A DNA stretch of 64,000 nucleotides from Olsenella_K sp050953285. Its GTDB lineage: Bacteria > Actinomycetota > Coriobacteriia > Coriobacteriales > Atopobiaceae. The position numbers and the translations under genes were made by a program. The stretch covers positions 390,280-454,279 of the forward strand of contig JBMNMK010000001.1 of NCBI GenBank assembly GCA_050953285.1, written 5' to 3'. How positions within the stretch are numbered: position 1 is the first letter of the stretch; every line of letters begins with the position of its first letter. Positions 23,349 through 31,598 of this stretch are shown here, in pieces. The notes beneath the pieces were generated by a model. It did not search any database. It saw nothing but the letters and a program-made list of their open reading frames with translations, and had not been told where the DNA came from.

Positions 23349-24473
23349 ATGGCGGATGTGACGAGAGAAGCGCTTGACGCCCTCGCCGATCGCCTTCACG
23401 AGGTAGAGGGGTACTTGCACGCAGATGACCTCCGCTCTGAGCTGGAGTCGCTTCAGCGCCAGAGTGCTCTGCCGGGATTTTGGGATGATGCGGAGACTGC
23501 CAGCAAGACGATGGCGGCTATCACGCGCAAGAGCGACGACCTGGAATCCATCGAGCGCGCATGGGCGCTCTATGGGGATGCCGAGGCAGCCTTTGAGCTG
23601 GGCAGTGAGACCGAAGATGAGGATCTTCTCGCCGAGGCGGACGCCAACATGCACAAGCTCGAAGACGTCTTGGGTGAGCTTGAGCTCTCCAGCTGGTTTG
23701 TGGGTGAGTTTGACCATGGCGACGCTATCGTTAACATCACCCCAGGTCAGGGCGGCCTTGAGGCACAGGACTGGTGCGCCATGCTGCTGCATATGTACGT
23801 GCGCTACTGTGAGCGCCGCGGCTGGAAAGTGACCGTAAACGACGCGCCAACAGCGGAGATCATCGGGATTGATCGGGCTACCTTTACGGTGTCCGGCAAG
23901 AATGCCTACGGCATTTTACGCGCTGAACAGGGCGTGCATCGCCTGGTGCGCATCTCTCCAACGGACGAGAAGAAACGCCGCCAGACGACGTTTGCGGGCG
24001 TCGAGGTCTTGCCGGTGCTGCCCGACGACGTCGAGGTCGATATTGACCCCAAGGACATCCGCGTCGACGTCTACCACGCTACCGGCCACGGCGGGCAGGG
24101 TGTCAACACCACCGATTCTGCCGTGCGCATCACGCACATGCCCACGGGCATTGTGGTGACGTGCCAAAACGAGCGCAGCCAGCTCCAGAACAAGGAGATT
24201 GCCATGGGCATCCTGCGCAGTCGCCTCTATGAGCTGGAGCTTCAGAAACGTGAAGCTACCCTAGATGAGCTGCGCGGGCCCAAGCAGGACATCGGCTTTG
24301 GCAGCCAGATTAGAAGTTATGTGCTCTATCCGTATCAGATGGTAAAAGACCTGCGTACAGGGGTAGAAACAGGAAATGTAGAAGCGGTGCTTGAAGATGG
24401 GGATCTCGACCAGTTTGTAATTGGGTATCATCGTTGGATGGTCAATGAGGATCGTAGCAGTTCAGATGTGTAG
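23349..24473 (+). CDS. prfB: Peptide chain release factor 2
   Basis: Class I release factor for UGA and UAA stops, 374 residues. The GGQ peptide-releasing motif is intact at residues 248-250 (GHGGQGVNTT). The codon-recognition tripeptide, normally SPF in RF2, reads SPT at residues 203-205 (RISPTDEKKRRQTTFAGVEV). The gene has no programmed frameshift: it is one open frame, unlike the many prfB genes with an internal UGA near codon 26. The start is ATG 23349, one base after the secA stop, with GGTAGG as ribosome site inside secA. Genes in this window do end in TGA, so RF2 activity is presumably needed. Confidence 0.95.
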   Translation: MADVTREALDALADRLHEVEGYLHADDLRSELESLQRQSALPGFWDDAETASKTMAAITRKSDDLESIERAWALYGDAEAAFELGSETEDEDLLAEADANMHKLEDVLGELELSSWFVGEFDHGDAIVNITPGQGGLEAQDWCAMLLHMYVRYCERRGWKVTVNDAPTAEIIGIDRATFTVSGKNAYGILRAEQGVHRLVRISPTDEKKRRQTTFAGVEVLPVLPDDVEVDIDPKDIRVDVYHATGHGGQGVNTTDSAVRITHMPTGIVVTCQNERSQLQNKEIAMGILRSRLYELELQKREATLDELRGPKQDIGFGSQIRSYVLYPYQMVKDLRTGVETGNVEAVLEDGDLDQFVIGYHRWMVNEDRSSSDV

Positions 24474-24600
24474 CATCTGCATGTAGGAGCTGTGGTGAGC
24501 CTCTGCAATATCTGTAGGAATGGCCTGATATGTAAACAAGAGGCGGTTGCGTCAACTATGCTTATCGCCTGTAGTGCTCCAGAAGAGAAGAGGAGCTTTC

Positions 24601-25689
24601 GTGGCAAGTCATTTTCGTAGTAATGAGCAGGAAGACAGCATGGAGTCTTCACAGCCGGACGCTAGCGTGCAAGACGCGTCTGCTAAGACTTCGGCTTCGC
24701 CAGTGGACGAGAAGAACATGGACACGGCACCCGCTGCAAGTGCGGCGGTGCCTGCTGTAGATGGGATGGACTCACCTGCGGCAGGTAGCCAAGAGGATGC
24801 CGCAACTACTCAGGTTGTATCCTCGGCAGTGGCAGAGGATGCGTCCCAGACAGCACCAGAGGTGGCTTCAGTCAGGGTGGTGACCGCAAAGACGGATATT
24901 GCGCCTGTCGATGCTCCGACCACAGCACCGAGTATGTATGACCCGCTGCGCGGTGACGATTCGGCTATGATCCCGCATACGGGCACGCCGACCATATCGC
25001 TTAGAGGCGCCACGGTCATCTATCCGGCGCAGCCCAACAAGCCTGCACTTGATGACCTGACGCTCGACATCTATCCGGGAGAGTTCGTCTTTGTTGTTGG
25101 GCATTCGGGGTCAGGCAAATCAACCTTCCTACGCCTTTTGACCAGAGAGATCAAGGCAACAAAAGGTGAGGTCCTTGTCGCGGGGCAAGACCTGACCAAG
25201 ATGCGCAACTGGAAAGTTCCCTATCTTAGGCGCCAAATTGGCACCGTCTTTCAGGACTTCAAGCTGCTGCCTGACAAGACGGTTTATGGCAACGTGGCGT
25301 TTGCGCTGGAGTGCATTGGCAAGCCCAGAAGCGTGGTTAAGGCACAGGTACCAGAAGTCCTTCGTCTGGTGGGCCTGGCGGAGAAGATGGACAACTACCC
25401 AGACCAGCTCTCTGGTGGTGAGCAGCAGCGTGTATCGGTTGCGCGCGCAATGGTCAATCGCCCGCCTCTTTTGGTGTGTGATGAACCGACCGGCAACCTT
25501 GACCCAGCAATTTCTCTGGGCATTATGAAGCTTCTGGATAGAATTAACCGCACAGGAACCACCGTTGTGATGGCTACGCATGACCGCGAGATGGTAGATT
25601 CCATGCGCAGACGTGTCATTGCCCTTGAAGCGGGCCATGTGGTACGCGATCAAGAGAGAGGTGGGTACGGATTTTATGGTTCCCTCTAA
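24601..25689 (+). CDS. ftsE: Cell-division ABC ATPase FtsE with long N-terminal extension
   Basis: ATPase partner of FtsX, which activates cell-wall hydrolases at the septum. The ABC core spans about residues 130-362: Walker A GHSGSGKST, signature LSGGEQQRVSVARA, Walker B LLVCDEPTGNLD and the switch His in MATHDRE. FtsE is usually about 225 residues; here roughly 130 residues of Ser/Ala/Asp/Glu-rich, probably disordered sequence precede the core. The start GTG 24601 is chosen for the GAGGAG site just before it; ATG 24640 is an alternative and would still leave most of the extension. It overlaps ftsX by 14 bases. Confidence 0.93.
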   Translation: MASHFRSNEQEDSMESSQPDASVQDASAKTSASPVDEKNMDTAPAASAAVPAVDGMDSPAAGSQEDAATTQVVSSAVAEDASQTAPEVASVRVVTAKTDIAPVDAPTTAPSMYDPLRGDDSAMIPHTGTPTISLRGATVIYPAQPNKPALDDLTLDIYPGEFVFVVGHSGSGKSTFLRLLTREIKATKGEVLVAGQDLTKMRNWKVPYLRRQIGTVFQDFKLLPDKTVYGNVAFALECIGKPRSVVKAQVPEVLRLVGLAEKMDNYPDQLSGGEQQRVSVARAMVNRPPLLVCDEPTGNLDPAISLGIMKLLDRINRTGTTVVMATHDREMVDSMRRRVIALEAGHVVRDQERGGYGFYGSL

Positions 25690-26602
25690 TTTTGGCTACT
25701 CAATCCGTGAGGCTGGCCACCACATCCACAGAAACTGGTCCACATGCTTAGGCGCTATTGTGACCATCTTCCTTTCACTATTTGTGATTGGTGTATTTGT
25801 GCTGGGCTCAGCACTCATCGGCAATATGGTCGGCGACGTGGAAGACCGAGTGACAATCCAGGCATTTCTAGGTGACAGCGCAGATCAGAGTGCGGTGGAT
25901 GCCTTCCAGGCAAAAGTGCAGTCTTGGGAAAATGTTGAATCGGTGACCTATAAGAGCAAAGATGAGGCACTGCAGGAATACCGTGAGACTATGAGTAACC
26001 GCAACGCGGAAGATGCTATTGCAGCGCTAGATGGAGAAAACCCGGTGCCAGCGTCGCTGGTGATCAAGATGTATGACCCTCAGCAAGTTGAATCTGTGGC
26101 TGATCGTATTGTGTCGGATGCGGATTTTGCAAAGATTGCAGATGACCCTGATAACACGTCTGCTTCGGTTCAATACGGGCGAGAGACGGTAGAGCGTCTC
26201 TTTAGTGTGACAGCATGGCTGCGCATCGCCGCAGTTGTGCTGGTTGTGCTCCTTACTTTTGTAGCGTTTGTCTTCATCAACAACACCATCCGTTTGGCTA
26301 TCAGCGCTCGCCGGCGTGAGATTGCCATTGAGCGCCTCGTAGGTGCATCAAATGGCTTTATTCGTGGGCCGTTCATTGCAGAGGGCGCTATCGAAGCCAT
26401 CATTGGATCGCTGCTTGCCATTGTGGTGCTGCATGTGGGGGCAAGTTATCTTCTTCCGCAGCTTTCCAACAGCTTGCAGTTCTTGAGCTTCAATCTTTCA
26501 AGCTCGGTTATGTTTCAAACCTACATTATCCTTATCGTGATTGGCGTTGTGATTGGCCTCTTTGGCTCTGCTATTGCCATGAGGCGCTATCTCAAGGTCT
26601 AG
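25676..26602 (+). CDS. ftsX: Cell-division protein FtsX
   Basis: Permease-like partner of FtsE, 308 residues. One membrane segment near residues 23-48 is followed by an extracytoplasmic domain of about 140 residues (containing SVTYKSKDEALQEYRE, typical of FtsX) and three further membrane segments from about residue 190 to the end. Between segments lies the conserved NNTIRLAISARRREIAIERLVGAS-type loop, here starting at about residue 202. The start is ATG 25676 inside the end of ftsE, behind AGAGAGGTGG, so the two are translated together. Confidence 0.95.
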   Translation: MVPSNFGYSIREAGHHIHRNWSTCLGAIVTIFLSLFVIGVFVLGSALIGNMVGDVEDRVTIQAFLGDSADQSAVDAFQAKVQSWENVESVTYKSKDEALQEYRETMSNRNAEDAIAALDGENPVPASLVIKMYDPQQVESVADRIVSDADFAKIADDPDNTSASVQYGRETVERLFSVTAWLRIAAVVLVVLLTFVAFVFINNTIRLAISARRREIAIERLVGASNGFIRGPFIAEGAIEAIIGSLLAIVVLHVGASYLLPQLSNSLQFLSFNLSSSVMFQTYIILIVIGVVIGLFGSAIAMRRYLKV

Positions 26603-26748
26603 CGCGAGAAAAGCGTGCGCCAGAAAAGTGTGCGCCGCGGGCGTGCCCGCGCGCGCCGCAGGCGAGAAAACAATCTTCGGGCGGCATGGCATCGGCTGTG
26701 CCGCCCGTCATCTATCCGTCCCATTGTGCCCGCGCGAAGGGAGTAGCC

Positions 26749-28785
26749 ATGTCCAGAAAACGTCCGCACCACGGCAAGAGGCGCCACGGCAACCATCCCA
26801 AGCCGCATAAGGCGCATCAGTTTCTGACGGGAACCATAGAGATTTCGGCCCCGGGCATAGCGCAGGTCACCACGGCAGAAGGCACGTTTCGGGTGGCCAA
26901 GACAGGTATCCGCGAAGCCATGAACAACGACGAGGTCCAGGTGAGTCTGGTGAGCGCGCATGGCCCGGCAGCGCGTGCGGGCGAGAAGGTAGCGTATGTG
27001 CAAGGCGTCTTACAGCGCGCTACAACCACGTTTGCCGGCGTCTTTTCATATCTGGACCCCCTGGGCGCTGTTGTACCGCTCGACACCAGGATCCAGCGGG
27101 ACTTCTTTGTCGTCCCACAAGACAAAAGCCCTAAGGAGCTGGGTGTTTCTACAGGCGATGTGGTGGTAGCACGCATTATGGAATATCCATCTCGCACAAG
27201 TGCCGGTGTGGTCACATTGGAGCGGCGAGTGGGTTCGGCAGAGGAGCTTGATCTGGGCATAGAGCGCATTATTGCGTCGTATGGCTTACCTGTACATTTT
27301 CCGCAACGCGTGCGAGAAGAAGCTTCGCGCATACATGTGGACGTAGATGCGGCGCTCACGGCTGCCAGCCCTTCTCGCCGCGATCTTAGACAGCTCTTGT
27401 GTTTCACCATTGACCCGAGTGATGCCAGGGACTTTGACGATGCCATAGGCGCTCAGAAGACATCTTCAGGCTATGAGGTGTGGGTTCACATTGCGGATGT
27501 GACACACTATGTGACCTGGGATAGCTCTCTCGATCTGGAAGCTCGTCAGCGTACCTGCTCAGTCTATCTGGTTGACCGTGTGCTACCCATGTTGCCAGAA
27601 GAGCTTTCCTGTGATGCGTGCTCGCTCAAGCCTCACCAAGACCGTCTAGCCATGAGTGTCCACCTGACGCTCAACAGGAATGGAGAGGTGGTTTGTGTGG
27701 AGGCAATGCCTTCCGCCATATGTTCTTCCGCGCGACTCACCTACGATGTGGTTGATGGCGTTCTGGCAGATAAGACCCGAGCGCACGCCCTGCATGCTGA
27801 CGGCAAGATGGCCAGCAAGATACTGGCAAGCATCTGCATGCTCGATGAAGTGGCTCGCTTGCGCACGCGCATTCGCCACGCGCGGGGAGCTTTGGATTTT
27901 GATACCAAAGAAGCCCGGGTAGAGCTGGATCAGAACAACAAACCAACGGGGGTGAATGTCAGACAAAAGACGCCCGCAACTTCTTTGGTTGAAGAAGCTA
28001 TGCTCATGGCAAACGAAGCCGTAGCATCTATGCTTGCCAGCCAGGACCTTATCAGTGCATATCGTGTGCACGAGCCACCAGCCCCCGAAGACTTACAGTC
28101 TTGTTTGCCAGCGCTAACGGAGCTTGATCTTGTTAAGTCAGCAGAGCGCGATGCGCTCCTTTCAGGTTCTCCATCAGCAATTTTGGCGGTGCTTAAGCGT
28201 GCAAAGGAAACCCCTGGTGAATATTTAGCAAATTCACTTCTGCTTCGCGCACAGCGTCGTGCTGTCTACGCACCTCATAACCTTGGGCATTACGCACTTG
28301 GTGCTGCTGCATACTGCCACTTCACCTCTCCTATCAGGCGATATGCGGACATAATGGTACATCGCCGCCTGAAGGCGCTTCTTGCTCAGAGAATGAAAAC
28401 GCCTACTCAGCGCCAGATTGAAGCTGCGTTGCCTCACATCTGCCACGCGTGTTCAGAGCGTGAGCGCATTGCAGATGCGGCATCGCGCGCCACACAAAAG
28501 CTCAAGATGGCAGAGCTTTTCTCGCAATATATAGGCGAGAAGTTCTCGGGTATTGTGACGGGGCTGGGGAGCGTTGGGATTTTTGTAATGCTGGACGACA
28601 CCTTGGCAGAAGGTTTGGTACCCATGCGTGCGCTTGGTGGAGAATGGTTCTATTTTGATGAGGCACGCCAAACGCTTACCGGAGAATTCTCTGGCAAAGT
28701 ATGGCGACTTGGACAGCGTGTGGCGGTACGTGTGAGCGCAATTGATATTGCACAGGGTCATATAGATTTTACCTTGGCCAACTAA
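26749..28785 (+). CDS. rnr: Ribonuclease R
   Basis: 3'-to-5' exoribonuclease of the RNase II/R family, 678 residues. Domains in order: a cold-shock-like RNA-binding part (about 20-170), the RNB catalytic domain with its metal Asp cluster in IDPSDARDFDDAIG (about residues 222-235), and a C-terminal S1 domain (about 590-678). RNase R degrades structured RNA and, in bacteria studied, the faulty mRNAs released by trans-translation; smpB and ssrA lie close by. The start ATG 26749 follows GAAGGGAG. The Lys/His-rich N-terminus (KRPHHGKRRHGNHPKPHK) is probably disordered. Confidence 0.95.
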   Translation: MSRKRPHHGKRRHGNHPKPHKAHQFLTGTIEISAPGIAQVTTAEGTFRVAKTGIREAMNNDEVQVSLVSAHGPAARAGEKVAYVQGVLQRATTTFAGVFSYLDPLGAVVPLDTRIQRDFFVVPQDKSPKELGVSTGDVVVARIMEYPSRTSAGVVTLERRVGSAEELDLGIERIIASYGLPVHFPQRVREEASRIHVDVDAALTAASPSRRDLRQLLCFTIDPSDARDFDDAIGAQKTSSGYEVWVHIADVTHYVTWDSSLDLEARQRTCSVYLVDRVLPMLPEELSCDACSLKPHQDRLAMSVHLTLNRNGEVVCVEAMPSAICSSARLTYDVVDGVLADKTRAHALHADGKMASKILASICMLDEVARLRTRIRHARGALDFDTKEARVELDQNNKPTGVNVRQKTPATSLVEEAMLMANEAVASMLASQDLISAYRVHEPPAPEDLQSCLPALTELDLVKSAERDALLSGSPSAILAVLKRAKETPGEYLANSLLLRAQRRAVYAPHNLGHYALGAAAYCHFTSPIRRYADIMVHRRLKALLAQRMKTPTQRQIEAALPHICHACSERERIADAASRATQKLKMAELFSQYIGEKFSGIVTGLGSVGIFVMLDDTLAEGLVPMRALGGEWFYFDEARQTLTGEFSGKVWRLGQRVAVRVSAIDIAQGHIDFTLAN

Positions 28786-28965
28786 AAGTCGCGTACGTGA
28801 TGCATTACATGCGCGCAGGTGGGTAGTTATGCCAATATAAAGGATATGAGGGAAGAATACGCGGGTCCGCAGCACACAAACATGACCTTTTTTGGAGAGT
28901 GGCGTTGTGGGCGGAATGCGTACATAAGATAAGCAAGAACTCGTTAGGGTTCTAGGAGGATACAC

Positions 28966-29832
28966 GTGGAACAGTCATTGTTGGCAGAAGAACTCGAGCG
29001 CGCCGAGGGCCTCATGGTACAAGGTGAGACAGAACTTGCCCACGACATGTTGGCCAAACTTGCAGAAGATGCAGAGGAGTATGTAGATAAGAACTGCGCT
29101 ACCACCAAAGATCAACAGTATTTTAGCTTCCCAACAGCGTTTGATTACCTGGCATATGTTCGCGTGGAACAAGACCCTCGCACACTTTTTGACGTGGGCG
29201 AACCCTTAGACAGACTCTACGAAGACTTGGCTCATACAGAGGTCATGCTGGACAATCGGGAAGGGGCTATGGCGGCACTCAAGCAGGCAGTGCGCTGGAA
29301 TCCTATGGACTGCGCTTCTCGTCTCAACCTCGCGGAGCTCTATCGCGCCGATGGTGACATCAATGAGTTCCTAGCGCTCACTTACAGCGTTTTTGAACGT
29401 GCTAGTGAAACATCGCATCTCGTACGCGCCTACCTCAATTTTTCTCGTTGGTTTCTTGCGGGAAAACACGACCGGCAGGCGGCAGCGTGTCTTCATGCGG
29501 CACAAAGCCTCGAGGGCGAGAACCCCGAGCTGGTAGAAGAGTGTGAGCGCGCACGGGATACCAACCATGATCCTAGAACGTTGAGCAAGGCCGAGGCTGA
29601 GCAGCTTCTGGAGGACGAGGGCCTGCCCTATGGCGCCAATGCGGAGATAGCCATCTGCCTTCTGGGTTGTGGTCTGGATGCGGCGCATGCGGGGGATAGG
29701 GCTTCTGCTACTACTTACATTGTTCGCGCGCGTGACCTTGTGGGTGAAGAGATTGCCGAGATGCTTCTGCAGGCGCTCAAAGATGCGGATGATGATTTGA
29801 GCGCAGAAACGGGGGCTGAGTCACGTGCCTAA
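28966..29832 (+). CDS. TPR-like helical repeat protein
   Basis: A 288-residue acidic, helical protein. The middle part (about residues 85-175) has tetratricopeptide-like spacing of Ala, Leu and Tyr (AMAALKQAVRWNPMDCASRL, then LAELYRADGD). No signal peptide or membrane segment is seen, so it is probably cytoplasmic. The start is GTG 28966 behind a strong AGGAGGA. It overlaps smpB by 8 bases, so it is co-translated with a trans-translation factor, but no function can be assigned. Confidence 0.75.
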   Translation: MEQSLLAEELERAEGLMVQGETELAHDMLAKLAEDAEEYVDKNCATTKDQQYFSFPTAFDYLAYVRVEQDPRTLFDVGEPLDRLYEDLAHTEVMLDNREGAMAALKQAVRWNPMDCASRLNLAELYRADGDINEFLALTYSVFERASETSHLVRAYLNFSRWFLAGKHDRQAAACLHAAQSLEGENPELVEECERARDTNHDPRTLSKAEAEQLLEDEGLPYGANAEIAICLLGCGLDAAHAGDRASATTYIVRARDLVGEEIAEMLLQALKDADDDLSAETGAESRA

Positions 29833-30292
29833 GCGTCAGAAAAAGTCCATAGCAAGGAATAAATCTGCCTATCATGCCTATTTTATTGATGAGACGTTTG
29901 AGGCGGGGTTGGTGCTTACTGGCACCGAGGTGCGTAGCTTGCGTGAGCGTGGCTGCCAGATCACGGATGCCTTTTGTCAAATTCGCGGCGGTGAGGCGTG
30001 GCTGATAGGTGTACATATCCACCCATATTCCAACGGAAGTATTTGGAATGTAGATCCCGATCGCAAACGCAAGTTGCTCTTACACCGCAGGCAAATACGC
30101 TATTTGGGGCAAAAATTGCAAATGCAAGGGTATGCACTTGTGCCAGTTGAGCTCTATTTTGATGAGGACAACCGTGTGAAGTTGGCAATTGGGCTGGGCA
30201 GAGGAAAGAAGCTCTACGATAAGCGGCAGGATATTGCTGCACGACAAGTAGAGCGAGATATCCAGAGGGCGCTAAAAGAGCGGAGCAGATAA
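29825..30292 (+). CDS. smpB: SsrA-binding protein SmpB
   Basis: A 155-residue RNA-binding protein that delivers tmRNA to stalled ribosomes. The family core is plain: NKSAYHAYFIDETFEAGLVLTGTEVRSLR in short form (residues 12-40), then GEAWLIGVHIHPYSNG, the RKLLLHRRQI motif, and the basic C-terminal tail (GRGKKLYDKRQDIAARQ) that enters the decoding centre. The start is GTG 29825, overlapping the TPR gene. Its partner tmRNA is encoded about 3.6 kb away at 33905-34269. Confidence 0.97.
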   Translation: MPKRQKKSIARNKSAYHAYFIDETFEAGLVLTGTEVRSLRERGCQITDAFCQIRGGEAWLIGVHIHPYSNGSIWNVDPDRKRKLLLHRRQIRYLGQKLQMQGYALVPVELYFDEDNRVKLAIGLGRGKKLYDKRQDIAARQVERDIQRALKERSR

Positions 30293-30344
30293 TGCGCCCA
30301 GCACAAATAAGTCATTGAAGAGATACAAAGATTATCCTATATAA

Positions 30345-30384
30345 AAAAAGAGGAAGGCTCGTAGTGCGAGACCTTCCTCTTCTG
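30345..30384 (-). terminator. Terminator between smpB and rubredoxin
   Basis: AAGAGGAAGG-CTCG...CGAG-ACCTTCCTCTT forms a long stem. On the minus strand it is followed by a T-run (seven T), so it mainly ends rubredoxin transcription; it may also stop the smpB transcript from the other side. Confidence 0.88.
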
Positions 30385-30427
30385 TATGAGGACAAGATAA
30401 AGATGCTTCGCCAGATGGTGAAGTTGA

Positions 30428-30571
30428 CTACTCCTCTACAAGCTCAAACATATCGGGACCAACACCGCAAACAGGGCAGACGTAATCCTCAGGAAGTTCT
30501 GGAGTATCTACGGTAACTTCGTAGCCACAAACGGTGCAGCGGAACGTATATGTCTTTTTCTCCTCGGCCAT
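30428..30571 (-). CDS. Rubredoxin-type zinc-ribbon/iron protein
   Basis: A 47-residue protein with two CxxC knuckles, CTVCGY (first) and CPVCGVG (second), which in rubredoxins hold one iron for electron transfer. The sequence FRCTVCGYEV and DYVCPVCGVG is close to the rubredoxin-like domain of rubrerythrins, without the diiron part. The start ATG 30571 is chosen for GAGAGGGG upstream; the frame is open 18 codons further. Such proteins usually serve peroxide or oxygen reduction in anaerobes. Confidence 0.88.
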   Translation of the reverse strand: MAEEKKTYTFRCTVCGYEVTVDTPELPEDYVCPVCGVGPDMFELVEE

Positions 30572-30628
30572 AAGTGACCCCTCTCTCTTGTGCTCATTAG
30601 CGAGCAAGACCTGCCAACCTGACACAAT

Positions 30629-30650
30629 GATTGTTTGAATCGAAACAATC
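30629..30650 (-). promoter_or_regulatory. Inverted repeat upstream of rubredoxin
   Basis: GATTGTTT-GAATCG-AAACAATC is a perfect 8-6-8 inverted repeat 58 bases before the rubredoxin start, where an operator would be expected. No stem-plus-T-run pattern is present, so it is not a terminator. The regulator is not identified. Confidence 0.45.
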
Positions 30651-30754
30651 TATACGATGATAGTACCCTATGAAGAGGAATTCCTACCTAGAAAGTCACA
30701 AAAATTGAATCTCAGTACAAAGGTAGAAGTTCTCAATACGCGCTAGCTAGAGCA

Positions 30755-30787
30755 CAAAAAAGGTGGCTACTGTATCGCAGCCACCTT
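30755..30787 (-). terminator. Terminator of the adhesin gene
   Basis: On the minus strand AAGGTGGCT...AGCCACCTT is followed by a T-run, just after the end of the adhesin reading frame at 30816. Confidence 0.88.
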
Positions 30788-30815
30788 AATAGACCAAATG
30801 AATCCGTATAAAGCC

Positions 30816-31577
30816 TTAGTTCATCTTCCTATTTTTGCGAGCGTAGAAAGCCCCGCAAACGAGAGCTAGACCAAGCGTTGCGACAACTGCAATGGCAGCA
30901 CCATTTGTCATATCACCTGTCTGTGGAACAGGCTTCCTAGGCGTCTCAGATGTCTGGTCGGTCACGATGAGCTTGGAGCCGTCGGTCTTTACGGTGTTGC
31001 CACTTGCGTTATCGACCGTCACCGTGCCGTTAGATGTAACCGTAAAGGTGATATCGGTAACTGCCTCATATCCATCAGGAGCAGATACTTCGTGGAAGGT
31101 GTAGGTGCCCTCAGTAAGCTCGATGGTCTTGTTCTTACCGGCCTCGCTGGTCCAAGAAGCTACGACTGTGTCACCACTCTTGATCTGGATTTGAGCACCA
31201 GCAATCTCTTCTCCACCAACGTTGACCTTTGAGAACTCAATGTTGTGCTTAGGCGTCTCAGATGTCTGGTCGGTCACGATGAGCTTGGAGCCGTCGGTCT
31301 TTACGGTGTTGCCACTTGCGTTATCGACCGTCACCGTGCCGTTAGATGTAACCGTAAAGGTGATATCGGTGACTGCCTCATATCCATCAGGAGCAGATAC
31401 TTCGTGGAAGGTGTAGGTGCCCTCAGTAAGCTCGATGGTCTTGTTCTTACCGGCCTCGCTGGTCCAAGAAGCTACGACTGTGTCGCCACTCTTGATCTGG
31501 ATTTGAGCACCAGCAATCTCTTCTCCACCAACGTTGACCTTTGAGAACTCAATGTTGTGCTTATCCACTGGCGTCAA
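30816..31577 (-). CDS. C-terminal part of the adhesin: two Cna-B domains and sortase anchor
   Basis: 253 residues in the same frame as the upstream reading frame 31599-33506, from which it is cut by one TAG. It contains two 104-residue Cna-B domains, almost identical to each other, each with an FSKVN lysine and a TFHEVSAPDGY glutamate as used for internal isopeptide bonds. The end is a sortase signal: VPQTGD, a hydrophobic segment, and a positive tail (ARKNRK). No ATG and no clear ribosome site support separate translation (the frame begins at a TTG), so this is best read as the detached end of one gene of about 900 residues. Confidence 0.75.
   Translation of the reverse strand: MTPVDKHNIEFSKVNVGGEEIAGAQIQIKSGDTVVASWTSEAGKNKTIELTEGTYTFHEVSAPDGYEAVTDITFTVTSNGTVTVDNASGNTVKTDGSKLIVTDQTSETPKHNIEFSKVNVGGEEIAGAQIQIKSGDTVVASWTSEAGKNKTIELTEGTYTFHEVSAPDGYEAVTDITFTVTSNGTVTVDNASGNTVKTDGSKLIVTDQTSETPRKPVPQTGDMTNGAAIAVVATLGLALVCGAFYARKNRKMN
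30940..31563 (-). repeat. 312-bp tandem duplication of a Cna-B domain
   Basis: Two copies (30940-31251 and 31252-31563) differ at only two positions, both silent: GTAACTG/GTGACTG and TCACCACTC/TCGCCACTC. The duplication is recent or kept uniform by recombination. Confidence 0.95.
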
Positions 31578-31598
31578 GTTAATTCGTGCATGCAGTTG

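Noticed and set aside
23349..23500. A programmed frameshift in prfB
   Set aside because: The gene is one open frame from ATG to stop, with no internal TGA near codon 26.
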